A stretch of DNA of 64,000 bases, from assembly GCA_016271365.2 (NCBI GenBank), contig CM057451.1, positions 367,867,501 to 367,931,500 of the forward strand, in the 5' to 3' direction. The position numbers were made by a program, and so were the translations under genes. Origin of the DNA: Neoceratodus forsteri (Eukaryota; Chordata; Ceratodontiformes; Ceratodontidae). Below, piece by piece: positions 46,566 through 56,592 of the stretch (positions are counted from its first letter, which is position 1; each line of letters starts with the position of its first letter). A model generated the notes under the pieces. The model was not told where the DNA came from. It saw only the letters and a program-made list of their open reading frames with translations, and did not search any database.

Positions 46566-46990
46566 CCACATGCCTCGTTCCAAGGATGGGATTATCTGAG
46601 CCAGAGTGACCATCCTGAAGGTCCGAGACCTTAGGAACCTGTTCAGGTCATGCAGGTTGAGAATGGGGCGCCAGCCCCCCGTCCGTTTTGGGACCAGGAA
46701 ATACCTGGACACAAACCCCGGGTCTGGAGGAGGATCCGCCACCTTCCTGATCACCTCGTTTTCGAGGAGCAGGGCAATATTGGCTCAGTGGGCCGACAGC
46801 AAGGCTGCGGACCCCGTGGCCCCCCGAGGGGCGAAGGCTCGAAAGGGCGGAGCCTGCTCGCACTCCAGAGGCAGGCCCTTTCCTACCACCACCAATACCC
46901 AGTGGTCTGTGGTGATAGTGGACCAGGCGGAAAGGAAGTAGTGTAGCTGTCCCCCCATGGGGGAGTGATGAGGCTGGGGGCGACACCCCT
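46566..46990 (-). pseudogene. RT N-terminal part of DIRS E
   Basis: This is a continuation of the E polyprotein right of D: SRYFLVPKRTGGWRPILNLH, DLNRFLRSRTFRMVTLAQII and ERGMWF, after which D interrupts. Removing D continues directly into SLDLQDAFFHVPI at 40927. Confidence 0.87.
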
Positions 46991-46997
46991 CAATGCG

Positions 46998-49312
46998 TCA
47001 CTGGGCAGGCTTGGAGGAGGGACCGGCCGAGGGACCTCCTGGGCCTTTACCTCCCTGCTTCCTACTAGAGGAAGCCGCGGGCTTGGGTTTGGGATGCCAA
47101 GCACGAGCCTGCTGGCCCTGGTACTGGTGCTGTTGGGCCAGACGTGCCGAAGGCGCAGAAGGACGAAAGGGCTTGTGCTGCTGCTGTCGGCTGCCTTTGT
47201 CCTTCTGGGCAGAAGTGACAGAGTCCAGAGTGGCACTGGACTTCTCGATCCGCTGGAGGTGACCTTCCATTCCAGGGCTGAAGAGGTCGGTCCCCAAGAA
47301 GGAGACGTCCGCCAACTTGTGCTGGGTATCCGCCGAGAAGGTGGATATCCTCAGCCATGCACTGTGGCGCATGGCCACCGCGGCCGCAACCAATCTGGCA
47401 CAGGAGTCCCCTATGTCCAGAGCTGTTTGGAGCTGCTGCTTTGCCACCGCCCTACCCTGGTCCCGAACCTGCCGGACCATGGTCTGCAGGTCAGCCGGGA
47501 GATGAGGGATCACCTCATCCAGGGAGCCCATGAGGGCGTGGGAGAAGTGTGCTATCAGCACGGTTGAGCTGGCCTGGCGGAGGCCAAGGGAGGACACAGC
47601 GTACACCTTGCACCCGGTGAAGTCCAGCTTTTTGGACTCCTTGTTGGGGGGCTTATCATGGTCCCTAGCGTTCCCAGAACACCGGAAAACGCTGTCGGTG
47701 ACCAACCCCTCGGCAGAGGGGTGCTCCGAAAACCCGGGCAAAGAGCCGGTAGGGACTGCATACTTCCTGGCCATCCTGGCCGAGAGTGCAGGACAGGAAG
47801 CAGGCCACTGCCAAAGCTCCAAGGCTGGGCCTACAATGGCCTTAGCCACCGGGAAGGCCTCCGTGGGTGAATCCCCTCGGTCCAGTATCTCCGTCAGGGG
47901 ATACTTGGCACGTTGGATACAGGCTTGAGCTGCATCCTGGTGGACTCCGAGATGAGCCAAAGCAGACCCATAAAGGACGATGGGCTTTCGTCCAGTGACT
48001 GGCCCCCGGAGGACTCCAGGTCAACCGGCCTGGAGAACAGGGAGGAGTCGTCGTCGGACTCCGAGGAGTCCGTGAAGAGCTGTCTGGGGCCTGAGCCACC
48101 CTCCACCTGCCGAGGATGGTCGGGAGTGAGGGTGACCGACAACCTGTGGGGCAGGCCTTGACCCGACCGAGAGTCCTTGGTCGGCGCCCCTGATTCCAGT
48201 TGTGGAGGCGGAGGTTCCACCACAATCGGTGGGACAGCAGGTTTCAGCCGAACAACCAGCCCAGGCTTGGGCAACTCGACTGCAGCGAGAGGTTGTTTCG
48301 GCCGTTCAGGTGACAGCCACTTGATGGCCGGGGAAGGTGTCTGTGTCGACTTGCTCCCAGACAAAAGTAACTGCTGCCACATCAGGTCCTCGTAGAGTCG
48401 ACGCAATTTGCGCCGGAGCCTCTCCTCTTCCGAGGAGGAAGACGAGGACGAGCAGCGTCGCTGCTTACCTCGGTGCCAAGACCGCCGATGTCAGCGAGAT
48501 CGGCTAGACCGAGAAGAAGTCCGAGACCGAGATCCTCGGTGTTTCAGAGGACGGGCCTGGGAAGGAGCAGGGGACACCCGCTCTTCCCTCGACTCAGACA
48601 CCTTAACCGAGGACTGCTGCACTGGGGGCGCAGGCAGATCCTCGGTCTCCACCGGGTGAACCGGCAAAGAAGGGTTGTCGGCTTCATCAGTCCACAACCC
48701 GTCCGACGGGTCGAGGAAAATCTCAACCGCGTCGACAGGTGTCTCGGCCTGCTGACCTGGCGCCAGCGGCCTTAGCCGCAACCTCGACCAAAGTCGACAG
48801 TCGGCTGTCCAGGGAAGGGGACCTCTCCCGCTCCCACGAACACTGACGATGGGACTTACCCTTAGAATCCTTCTTTTTGGACCGAGAGGAATGTCCCGAT
48901 GGCCCCTCTCCCTTCGTGGAAAGGGATTGGCAAAGCTCCTTTCAATGAAGCAGAGTACAAAGTACCCAAAGAGAGTGGGATAAATGCCGCGATCGAGGAT
49001 GAGGAAGATGCGGCCTGGGCCGCCTCTTCCTCGAGGGCGATCATCTGCTTGAGCTGCTCAGCCAAGCCAGCTGCCATGGTAACCGCCCAACAGGCCTCTT
49101 TCGACTTTCGGCGGATAGCGCTTCTCGGTGCGCCTAAGTTTCAACCGGGCAGCGCGGTCCTCTAAGACGTTGGCAGAGAATGAACAGCATGACTTGCAGG
49201 CCTGCGGGTCGTGTTCTAGGCCGAGGCAGTAGACGCACGTGGAGTGCGGATCTGTCCTGGACATCTTCTGCTCACAAGGGCATCGCTGAAAACCGGGAGT
49301 CGATTTGTCCAT
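46998..49312 (-). pseudogene. gag-like gene of DIRS E
   Basis: The start is at 49310-49312 (MDKSTPGFQRCPCEQ). The zinc-knuckle region follows: CPCEQ, CVYCLGLEH and CKSCCSF. The middle part at 47894-48406 has acidic SSESDDDSSLFSR and LDESPSSFMGLLWL. The C-terminal part is a single 320-codon frame at 46998-47960, with VYAVSSLGLRQASS near its middle and a Gln/Pro/Lys-rich tail. The frame breaks between 48410 and 49060 (Arg/Ser-rich stretch). It is longer and more GC-rich than gag of A-D, but the block order is the same. Confidence 0.8.
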
Positions 49313-49439
49313 CGCAGCTGTGAGGGAAAAGAAAGACCAAGGTCTTGAAAATTTTAAAACGAGTTTCGGATGAACCAAAGAGTTAGGATCCAGTCTATCA
49401 CGCAGAGCGTTAAGGAGGGAACCTGAGCTTCCAAGCGGT

Positions 49440-49586
49440 AAGGAAGAGCTGGCGTCATGGGGCGGAGCCAAGAGTTTTACCACCCGGGTGGGTGGGAGGA
49501 GCCAGCTTGAAGACCTGCCGGCAAGATTTAAAGCGGCAAGGAACCTGCCAGACAGTGTGGATGAACAACATATCCATGTCCCTAGA
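49440..49586 (-). repeat. Right inverted terminal repeat of DIRS E
   Basis: It is inverted against 38115-38250: ccacccgggtgg at 49480-49491 pairs with the copy at 38204-38215, and gccagacagtgtggatgaac pairs with 38120-38150. Confidence 0.88.
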
Positions 49587-49935
49587 ACTATGTATAATAA
49601 TAACAGATCTTTTGGTCATAACATTTTTATTTTGAATACTCTGACCACTCAGGCTGACCAGATTCAAAACAGTTGCGTCCGTTATCGATGGTGTGCAAAG
49701 AGTATTCCTAGGACACGAGGCACGGCTTTGTTAGTTGTCCCCTGCAGTTTTATACGGTACCATGAAAGGTCCAGAGAGACAAATGGAAGACTGATATGAG
49801 GTAGGTTTAAAACTCTAGACAAATATCATGTATTACCTCTCATAATTTGACATTGCAAATCTAAGCTTTTTTGGAGCCCTGCAAACTGTAGATCTCAAGT
49901 ACCTGTACATTCTCAATTTATTCTACTAGTCTTTG
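49587..49935. other. Anonymous sequence right of DIRS E
   Basis: I recognise no gene. It begins actatgtataataat, similar to the CR1 tail left of E (actactatgt), so it may be the continuation of that tail and its flank. Confidence 0.4.
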
Positions 49936-50071
49936 CATAGAATTGTTTGTAGCCATATTGGTCCTTGTACAAAAAGATGAACAAAGTGGGTGATTTGATA
50001 CCTTTTATTGGACCAAAAAGAGATTTACAAAATACAGGCTTTCAGACGAGAAAGGGCTGTGCATCAGATAA
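49936..50071 (-). repeat. Interspersed repeat with degenerate hammerhead-like segment, copy 2
   Basis: Same family as 14419-14560 (gtagccatattggtccttgt and the following gatgaacaaagtgggtgatt). On the minus strand the end reads CTGATGcac, a short stem, then GAAAGCCTG, a decayed hammerhead-like core. DIRS F starts immediately after it at 50072. Confidence 0.5.
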
Positions 50072-50467
50072 GAAAAAATTACTCACCGCAGTAGTCTTCT
50101 TTCTTCCAAGGGGTCCTTTAGCATCAGTAACTTTTTTGCACTTAACTGGCTAGGTGCAACTGCCCTGGAGGTGTGCCTTTAAGAGATATTTAAATAAGCG
50201 TAGGGCCAAGCCAATCAAAAGACAGGAGGGGGTGTGAGTTGAGTGAGAGCTGTTGAATGCTTCAGAATTTTTTCAAGGAAAAACGAGGGCAAATGCCCCC
50301 CCAAAAAATCAGTAGGATTCAAAAAACATGCAAATGTCCACAAAAGTGGAAATAGAAACAACAGCAACATGAGCTAAAAACTCATCAATAAAAAACTCCA
50401 AATTTGGTAAAAGGTGATGTAAGAGCCCTTCTCCAACATGTGAACCAGGAAGGAAGGGTGGGAGCTT

Positions 50468-50565
50468 GCTGATGCTAAAGGACCCCTTGGAAAAAAGAAG
50501 ATTACTGCGATGAGTAATTTTTTCTTCTTATCCCAGGAGTCCTTTAGCATCAGTAACTTTTTTGA
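50468..50565 (-). repeat. Internal complementary region of DIRS F
   Basis: Bases 50468-50524 are the reverse complement of the left end 50072-50130 with a few mismatches (gatgctaaaggaccccttgg, then tgagtaattttttc). The second block tcttatcccaggagtccttt to cagtaac should complement the missing right end. Confidence 0.8.
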
Positions 50566-50659
50566 AGACTACCCAGCAGTACCAAGTGGGAGGCGGGCAG
50601 AGAACCTACTTAGGAAAGAGGCTCTGCAGAACTTCCCTGCCAGATTTGGCATCAGATCT

Positions 50660-51575
50660 GGTCTGCACATCCTAACTGTAGTGTTTCACAAAGGTGTGCA
50701 CAGATTTCCAGGTAGCTGCTTTGCAGACATCCAGTAGGGGAATGTTCCTTGCTGCTGCAAGCGAGGCTGCAGTGCCCCTGGTGGAATGGCCCGTGAGCCC
50801 CACTGGAGGTGGTTGACCAGCTTTCTCATGGTAGAATCTAATACAAGAGACCAACCAACGAGAAATAGTTCTCTTGGTAGCTGGTCTTCCTTTGCCTACA
50901 TCTCCGTAGGTGAGGAACAACTGATAGAAGAGCTTTTGGACTGTCTAGTATGCTCTAGGTAGTGAAAGATGGCTCTTTTAACATCCAAGCTGTGGAGCTT
51001 TTGCTCGCCAGGAGTGGATGGTTCAGTAAAGAAGACAGGCAGAGTAATGGAAAGGTTCAAGTGAAACTCTGAAACCACCTTTGGCAGAAATTTCCTATTT
51101 GTCCTGAGCTCAACTTTATCGTTGTGAGGGATGATATAATTTGGCTCAGTGCACAGGGCCTGTAGCTCTGAAATCCTCCTGGCACCATAATGGCTACCAG
51201 GAAGACGGTCTTCCAAGTTACAAACTTGATATGGGCCGTAGACATAGGCTCGAAAGGTGGATTCATCAGCCCATCCATGCAAAGGTTTAGTCTCCAAGAA
51301 GGAACAGGCTCCCTGGTCGGAGGCTGGAGGTACAAGAGGCCTTTGAAAAACTGTTTAAAAATGTTGTGGGGAAAAAAACAGATTTCTTCTTTCCCACCGA
51401 AAAGTAGGCTGAAATTCCCGCCAGGTGTAGCTTGAGTGAAGATGGTTTCAAGCCCGACGCCTGTAAGTGTACCACGCAGTCTAGCAGCTGAGGGTCTGAA
51501 GCTGATAGGGGTTCGACCTTCTCATGTTTGCACCAGAGGGAAATCCATTTGGCTACATAAGTCTTCTTAGTATTA
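50660..51575 (-). pseudogene. Tyrosine recombinase of DIRS F (main part)
   Basis: 50672-50920 is a clean C-terminal frame: FLTYGDVGKGRPATKRTISRW, then GHSTRGTAASLAAARNIPLLD with an intact H-x-x-R, and ATWKSVHTFVKHYS with the tyrosine. 50896-51297 encodes RRISELQALCTEPNYIIP with the first arginine. The N-terminal VHLQASGLKPSSLKLHLAGI is at 51287-51475. The L1-type insertion cuts the gene at about 51575; the first codons are at 53062-53165. There are two frame changes, but all catalytic residues are present. Confidence 0.86.
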
Positions 51576-53060
51576 GTTTTTTTTTTTTTTTAAACTTTCT
51601 TTTATTGCTTTTTACAATAAACAGTTGCCCATTGTACAATCATATGCCATGTATCACGCATTTGTGATAATGTACCTTAGGATATAGAGAGCCTTGACAG
51701 CATGGATTCAGGACTGGAGGAAAACAAAGAGATTATATATTCAGATATTGCACCTGAATAGGCTACAGCCAACTAAGGCTTTGGGATCAAGTCCAAAATG
51801 TTCCAAGTCCAAAGATTTTACTCAGCATCCAATGCTGATATGAACCCCAGTCCTATTATAAAAAGGTATCCCAACAAATTATAGCACTACATCTGCAGCT
51901 CCAAACATCTAAAAAAAAGGAACATGTTATCTTACTGCTGGTGGGGAAATCAGACGCTCAACTTAATATATCTTTGAGAAAAAGTAAGCATTAGAGCTCA
52001 AAGCTCATATACAAATATTATTCTTAAACAAGAATAAATGATTTTAAATAGGAACAGTCAAGTTTCCTGATCAGAGTCCAGATCACTAGGATTGCCACCC
52101 TCAGATGACAAACTCTTGAGCAATTAATTCCACCTTCTTCCCCATTCCCACTGGGTCAGAACATTGAAAAGTCTAACCACCATAGTGAATTCGGAGTCTG
52201 GCTGGCATCAGGAGTGAGTGCGACACCCCTAGGCTGCGGAGTCAAGCTCTTACCGCATCAAATTTCTTTCTTTTGGCTGTGAGTTGCGAATGGGAGATCT
52301 AGGAAAAGAAGGATGGTTGATCCATTAAAGGCTAACCCCACCCCCCCGATGATCTTGCTGCCTGAAGGAGCTGGTCTCTAACATCTGAGCTGGTAGTTAC
52401 CATTAGGATCACTCTTGGGGCCTCACCACTTGGGCCTGTAGATCGAGGAGTAAGCCAAAAAGCCTTCAGGAGCTGACCCATTAGGGATTCCGCTGGGAGC
52501 TTAACAGCTTCAGGTAACAATGAGATCAAAAAAGTAGGGAGGTCATCCTCTTCACAGCCCTCCGGGAGACCAATAATGTGAATGTGTGAAGCCCTATTGG
52601 AATTCTCCAGCACCTCTAATCGATACCGGAGTTCAGCATTTTCCTGTACGAGTCTTGTTGCGACAGATAGGGCTGCATTGCTGTTTTCTCAGCGGTTGCT
52701 GCAGTTTGAGTAACAGTCTCCAATTTGACGTCCTGTTCAGCAAATCGCTGGATGATCGATTCGATTTTCGTATCGATCGCTTGCATGGAGGCATGGAATG
52801 CTCCCCACGGGGGCTCTCCACCGGCTATAGTCGATGGGGAAGATGCGGCCTGTTCAGTTGTTACTGCCGCCTGCTTGGGTCCGCTACTCGCATTTTTCGG
52901 GGTACGACCCATGGCAATTTAGGTATCCCTCGACACCGGATGATCTGTAGAGTTCACTGGTTCAGTTAGTTTTATGTTTCCTCCACTGCAAATCGTAATA
53001 TTTATTAAAATAAAGAGACAGATGTGCAGAGCTGCATTTGGGAGCATCTTGCCAGTTTGC
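51576..53060 (-). mobile_element. L1-type ORF1-only retroelement (copy 2), inside DIRS F
   Basis: A poly-T run (poly-A on minus) is at 51577-51590, with AATAAA-type signals in the following bases. About 500 bases of 3' sequence, ORF1 (52101-52912) and about 150 bases of 5' leader follow. No endonuclease or RT is present. The DIRS recombinase reads across it (ARNTNT on one side, KKTYVAKW on the other). Confidence 0.75.
52101..52912 (-). pseudogene. L1-type ORF1 protein (copy 2)
   Basis: The start is at 52910-52912, MGRTPKNASSGPKQ. A heptad-like segment FHASMQAIDTKIESIIQRFA follows, then the RRM-like segment with ASHIHIIGLPEGCEEDDLP at 52332-52613. The C-terminal domain is readable to the stop at 52101-52103, with FDAV, LGVSHSLLMPARLRIHYGG and a few internal stops. 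The domain order is that of L1 ORF1 (coiled coil, RRM, C-terminal domain). It would bind its RNA in the cytoplasm. Two frameshifts and at least two stops make it non-functional. Confidence 0.8.
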
Positions 53061-53061
53061 T

Positions 53062-53165
53062 GCTCAACAGCACCCCCCTGTGTTCGTGTTTCTAGCCATC
53101 CTCAGTATCTTAAGGACCTGTTCAGAGTACTGTGAGGATGGAAACTCTAACTCCACAAGAACCAG
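53062..53165 (-). pseudogene. Tyrosine recombinase N-terminus of DIRS F
   Basis: A short piece right of the L1-type unit: LVELEFPSSQYSEQVLKILR then MARNTNT. It corresponds to the LEELEFADLHLSQ start seen in other copies. It continues at 51575 on the far side of the insertion. Confidence 0.75.
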
Positions 53166-54107
53166 GCCCTGAGGTGAAGTAAGTGTATGTCTGGGTACTG
53201 CACCCCCGTCTGAGGAAGGGTCAGCAGGAAGTGAGTCGGAGGCAGGCGAATGGGCCTGTTGCAGGACACGGCGAGAAGGAGAGGGTACCAGGCTTGCCTG
53301 CGCCATTCCGGACCCACCAGGATCATCGATGCAGGATACTGTCTGAGTTTCAGCAAAACCCTGAATATCAGGGGAATGGGAGGACATGCATATAGGAACC
53401 TCCCGGACCAGTCCAGGATCAGGGCATCCAGAGGAAGTGTTCCTGGAGCTGGGGGCCTGCAACAGTACTGAAGAAGCTGAAAATTGAGAGGAGAGGCAAA
53501 CAGATCTACACCTGGGTGCCCCACCACCTGAACACTGTAGCTAGTACTTACTTGCTCAGTGTCCATTCGCTCTGACCTCGACTGATGCAGCTTAGAGCAT
53601 CCGCCAGAGTATTGAGTTTGCCTGGAAGGTGAATAGCTGAGAAGCTGACTCCCAGGGAGAATGCTACAGACCAGAGCTTCAGAGCTTCCAAGCAGAGTAT
53701 TCCAGATCTGGTACCACCCTGCTTGTTTATGTAGAACATTGCAGTGGTGGTGTCCGTTTAAATTTGAACCACCTGCCCTTCTATGCTGGAAGCGAAAGCT
53801 TTGAGAGCTAGTAAGACTGCTCTGAGTTCCAAAAGATTTATGTGCAACTGTGACTCTTTAGGAGTCCAGTTGCCGCTTACTGAGGCACTGTCTAAATGAG
53901 CTCCCCAGCCCAAAAGGGAGGCAGCATCTGTGGTGATCACCTTTGTGGTAAGAGGAGCTTGAAAGGGAACCCCTGCCTGCAAATTTGCAGAGTTCTTCCA
54001 CCACAGCAAGTTTTGTAGGAACTGCTCCGACACAGGTATCAACTTTGCAAATTTGTTGCTTCTCTGAGACCAGCGAACTCTGAGGTAGGCTTGCAGGAGT
54101 CTCATCT
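53147..54107 (-). pseudogene. RNase H and methylase-like domain of DIRS F
   Basis: 53758-54105 encodes TTDAASLLGWGAHLDSASVS and LLELRAVLLALKAFASSIEG. 53548-53739 continues with FYINKQGGTRS and LPGKLNTLADALSCISRG (RNase H). 53147-53566 is a 139-codon methylase-like frame with VDLFASPLNFQ and DWSGRFLYACPPIPLIFRV. The gene stops at 54107 by truncation or insertion; the RT palm is missing. Confidence 0.85.
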
Positions 54108-54419
54108 GTTGCTAGCCTTGCTTGTACAGCAGAAAGCAGCTAGCTAAAAGAAGCTACATTTTCTTAATTTAACACTTCTAACTCAGCAGGAGTCAGGGTC
54201 AGTTGAGATTAAGCAGACAGATACTTTATTAGAAGTAGAAGGGGTCTTATTTAGGGTTAAAAAAAAAAGAAAGAAAGTCAGTGTGTGTTTTGTGCTGTGA
54301 AGGGTACTGTATCAACTTACTTTGCTAAACCAGTAGGAGAAGAGAGAGCTTAATTGGGGGTGTGGCTTAGACACTATAAAAGCAGATGACTCAAATTACA
54401 ACTTCCTGTTGCTAGCCTT
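54106..54419. repeat. 286-bp segment bounded by 14-bp direct repeats
   Basis: ctgttgctagcctt is present at 54106-54119 and 54406-54419, exactly 300 bases apart. Between them lies sequence with a TATA-box-like ctataaaagcag at 54374-54385. It could be a short retroposon with a target duplication or a promoter unit of the following LINE. The DIRS F homology ends at its left edge. Confidence 0.5.
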
Positions 54420-54574
54420 TTTTCTTACTAATTGCCCTCCATCCCACCCCTCCACTCACCCACCGTAAGCCAGTTCTACTTTTATAGCCACTGGATTTGA
54501 CTGTCAACAGGAACTTCCTGTTTGGCAGTAGGAAGGGAAGGATCATAGAGAAACACTGGTTTTGTCAACCCTGG

Positions 54575-55262
54575 GTGGTACCATTTGCTTGAAACTGACT
54601 CTTCAGTGAATATCAGAGCATTGTGGGAACCTGGAGGACTAGCAATAGGCTAGTAAACCTCCTACCCCAAAACAACATCTCTCTGTTAAAAGCACTGTTG
54701 CCTGGTGGTTCTCTTGCCCTTTTAAGGGCTTGCAAACCTTCAACTCACAGAATCTTGCTGAATTTAAGTAAATATTGTTATTTTTACTTCGCGCTGAAAC
54801 TGGAAGTGAATGGACGCTCACTTATGGTTTTTCGGCTTAAAACCTGCCCCTCTAGTGAGCGGGGCATTTAATAGTGGCATTGCTACTAATATAGCGAACC
54901 TCTGGTGAGAGATGGAGTAGTGCAGCGCACTAATATACTTTGATATACCATTAACATATTTGTTGCTGTATTGTGTGGTACCATTTGCTTGTAACTGACT
55001 CTTCAGTGAATAGCAGAGCATTGTGGGAACCTGGAGGACTAGCAATAGGCTAGTATACCTCCTACCCCAAAACAACATCTCTCCGTTAAAAGCACTGTTG
55101 CCTGGTGGTTCTCTTGCCCTTTAAAGGGCTTGTAAGCCTTCAACTCACAGAATCTTTCTGAATTTAAGTAAATATTGTTATTTTTACTTCACGCTGAAAC
55201 CGGAAGTGAACGGACGCTTACTTCCGTTTTTTCTGCTTAAAACCTGCCCCTCTAGCAAGTGA
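54575..55262 (+). promoter_or_regulatory. Tandem 5' repeat units of LINE Z with ETS-like sites
   Basis: Two units of about 288 bases (54575-54862 and 54975-55262) are repeated with an exact 400-base period and more than 90% identity. In the second unit a consensus ETS-type site, aaccggaagtga (55199-55210), faces an inverted acttccg (55220-55226). In the first unit both are mutated. The arrangement recalls the monomer promoters of some L1 families; promoter function is inferred. Confidence 0.65.
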
Positions 55263-55423
55263 GGCGAGCATGCAAGGGGCCGTGCGTGGAGACGTGCGCA
55301 GAGACATGCGCGTTTGCACATGTCTGCTGTGTCCACTGGGCACGCTGAAACTGCTGGCACTAGACAAACTTGGTTAAGATAATTTTAGCAAATCCTCTAC
55401 TTGGTAAATATACACTTTTAATA

Positions 55424-56587
55424 ATGGAAAAAGAACTTAGTAAGTGTATGCAATGTTTGATGTATAGTGAGGGAAAGTATGGGAGTGAGTATGTATGTGC
55501 TAATTGCCATCTGATTACTACTCTTGAAGCAGAGATAGCGTTTCTGCTTAATATTAAACCAGTTTCTACTGATATTAGGGAACTGGAAAGTTACATTGAT
55601 CTTATGTATGAACAACTTCATTCTAATGAACAAGTTCCTTCACATTTAGGTAGCATTTCTATGCTTCCTGATGAGGAGACAATTGTAACGACTAGTACTA
55701 GTAGACCTGTTGCCTCTGCCCCCTGTTATAAGGTGGATGATTATCCGCCCTCTTCTCATGATAATGATGACTGGACCATTGTCACAGAGCCTCTTAAAAA
55801 AAGGAGGGGCCGTCAAATACACAATAGTGCCCCTACTGAAACTCGTAATAGGTTTCAGCAATTGATTGTATCAAATAATGAAGTGCTACATGATTTATCC
55901 TGTGCATCACCCTCTGTTGATAATAATGGTTTAAAAACACTTTTCAATCAGGAGTTAATGCCCATAAATATTTGTCTTAGTAAGTCTCAAGCTACCAAAT
56001 TAATACCTATTAAGTTAATCGCTCCAGAGTGTGTTAAACAATCACCTGTTTCTGATTCTTGTACCCCTACTGTCTCAAAACAAGTGTTAGTCCTGGGAGA
56101 TTCAATCATTAAGCACATTGACAGGGCGGTATGCAACAATGACAAGAGCAACTGCACTTGTTCTAGCTTCCATGGGGCCAGGGTATCTGATATTACCTCC
56201 ATGATGCCTAAAATTTTACAAAATGCGGGGGAAAATCCACTGGTTATCATACATGCCGGTGTTAATGATATAAATACCCCATTTAATCAGTTACAACAGG
56301 ACTATGTGGCATTATGTAACCTGTTACTTGATAGGGGATGCTGTGTATGTATATCTGAAATTCTACCTGTCCCGACAGCAACATCTACCATGACGCAGAA
56401 AATCAAAGCCCTAAATGAATGGCTGAGAAAGTGGTGTTTTAAGCAGGATATACGCTGTATTACCCACTGGGAATCATTTTCAGATCGTTCTTCCTTGTTT
56501 TGCTGGGACGGTTCACATCTCAGTCGCAGGGGTAGTACACTTATGAGGAAAACTATCACTAAAATCATAAATCATTGTTTAAACTAA
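55424..56587 (+). CDS. LINE Z ORF1: zinc-binding and SGNH-hydrolase protein, intact
   Basis: This is an open frame of 387 codons. The Met at 55424 (MEKELSKCMQCLMY) is chosen because the longer frame starts only at a TTG. The N-terminus has a C-x2-C ... C-x2-C pair (CMQC and CANC) followed by a leucine-rich, possibly coiled segment. A Ser/Pro-rich linker with a basic KKRRGR patch leads to the C-terminal SGNH hydrolase: LVLGDSIIKHID (catalytic Ser), HAGVNDIN (G-x-N-D) and WDGSHLS (Asp/His). CR1-group ORF1 proteins with such esterase domains bind RNA and may act on lipids. ORF2 starts 5 bases after its stop. It is the only uninterrupted protein in the window. Confidence 0.88.
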   Translation: MEKELSKCMQCLMYSEGKYGSEYVCANCHLITTLEAEIAFLLNIKPVSTDIRELESYIDLMYEQLHSNEQVPSHLGSISMLPDEETIVTTSTSRPVASAPCYKVDDYPPSSHDNDDWTIVTEPLKKRRGRQIHNSAPTETRNRFQQLIVSNNEVLHDLSCASPSVDNNGLKTLFNQELMPINICLSKSQATKLIPIKLIAPECVKQSPVSDSCTPTVSKQVLVLGDSIIKHIDRAVCNNDKSNCTCSSFHGARVSDITSMMPKILQNAGENPLVIIHAGVNDINTPFNQLQQDYVALCNLLLDRGCCVCISEILPVPTATSTMTQKIKALNEWLRKWCFKQDIRCITHWESFSDRSSLFCWDGSHLSRRGSTLMRKTITKIINHCLN

Positions 56588-56592
56588 AAACA

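Larger units (their letters stand above)
38081..49586 (-). mobile_element. DIRS-type retrotransposon E (GC-rich family), split by element D
   Basis: The left end aatacaggttactcacctg starts at 38081 and the right end tgtccctaga closes at 49586. Inverted repeats include cacccacccgggtgg with shared flanks (38150-38230 and 49440-49560). Without D (40928-46565) it is about 5.9 kb. Its proteins are clearly homologous to but divergent from the other DIRS, and its CpG content is higher. Confidence 0.92.
50072..54107 (-). mobile_element. DIRS-type retrotransposon F (third family), truncated
   Basis: The left end gaaaaaattactcaccgcag starts at 50072. The internal complementary region, recombinase, methylase-like and RNase H parts follow, then the element stops at about 54107 within the RNase H/RT linker. 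The RT palm, gag and right end are absent from the window; they may lie beyond 64000 if the LINE and element G are nested inside it. An L1-type unit is inserted at 51576-53060. Confidence 0.85.

Noticed and set aside
47000..49100. Long plus-strand open frames in the GC-rich gag of E
   Set aside because: They are antisense to the gag frame. The minus strand carries the conserved Cys/His cluster and blocks shared with other DIRS gag genes.
38074..49594. actatgt on both sides of DIRS E as a target duplication
   Set aside because: The left copy lies in a CR1 tail made of actatg-like repeats, so the match may come from the tail itself. The two DIRS insertions with clear empty sites show no duplication.
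54106..54419. Solo LTR of a retrovirus-like element
   Set aside because: The 14-bp repeats are not TG...CA ends of an LTR and no 4-6 bp duplication was found; evidence is too weak.
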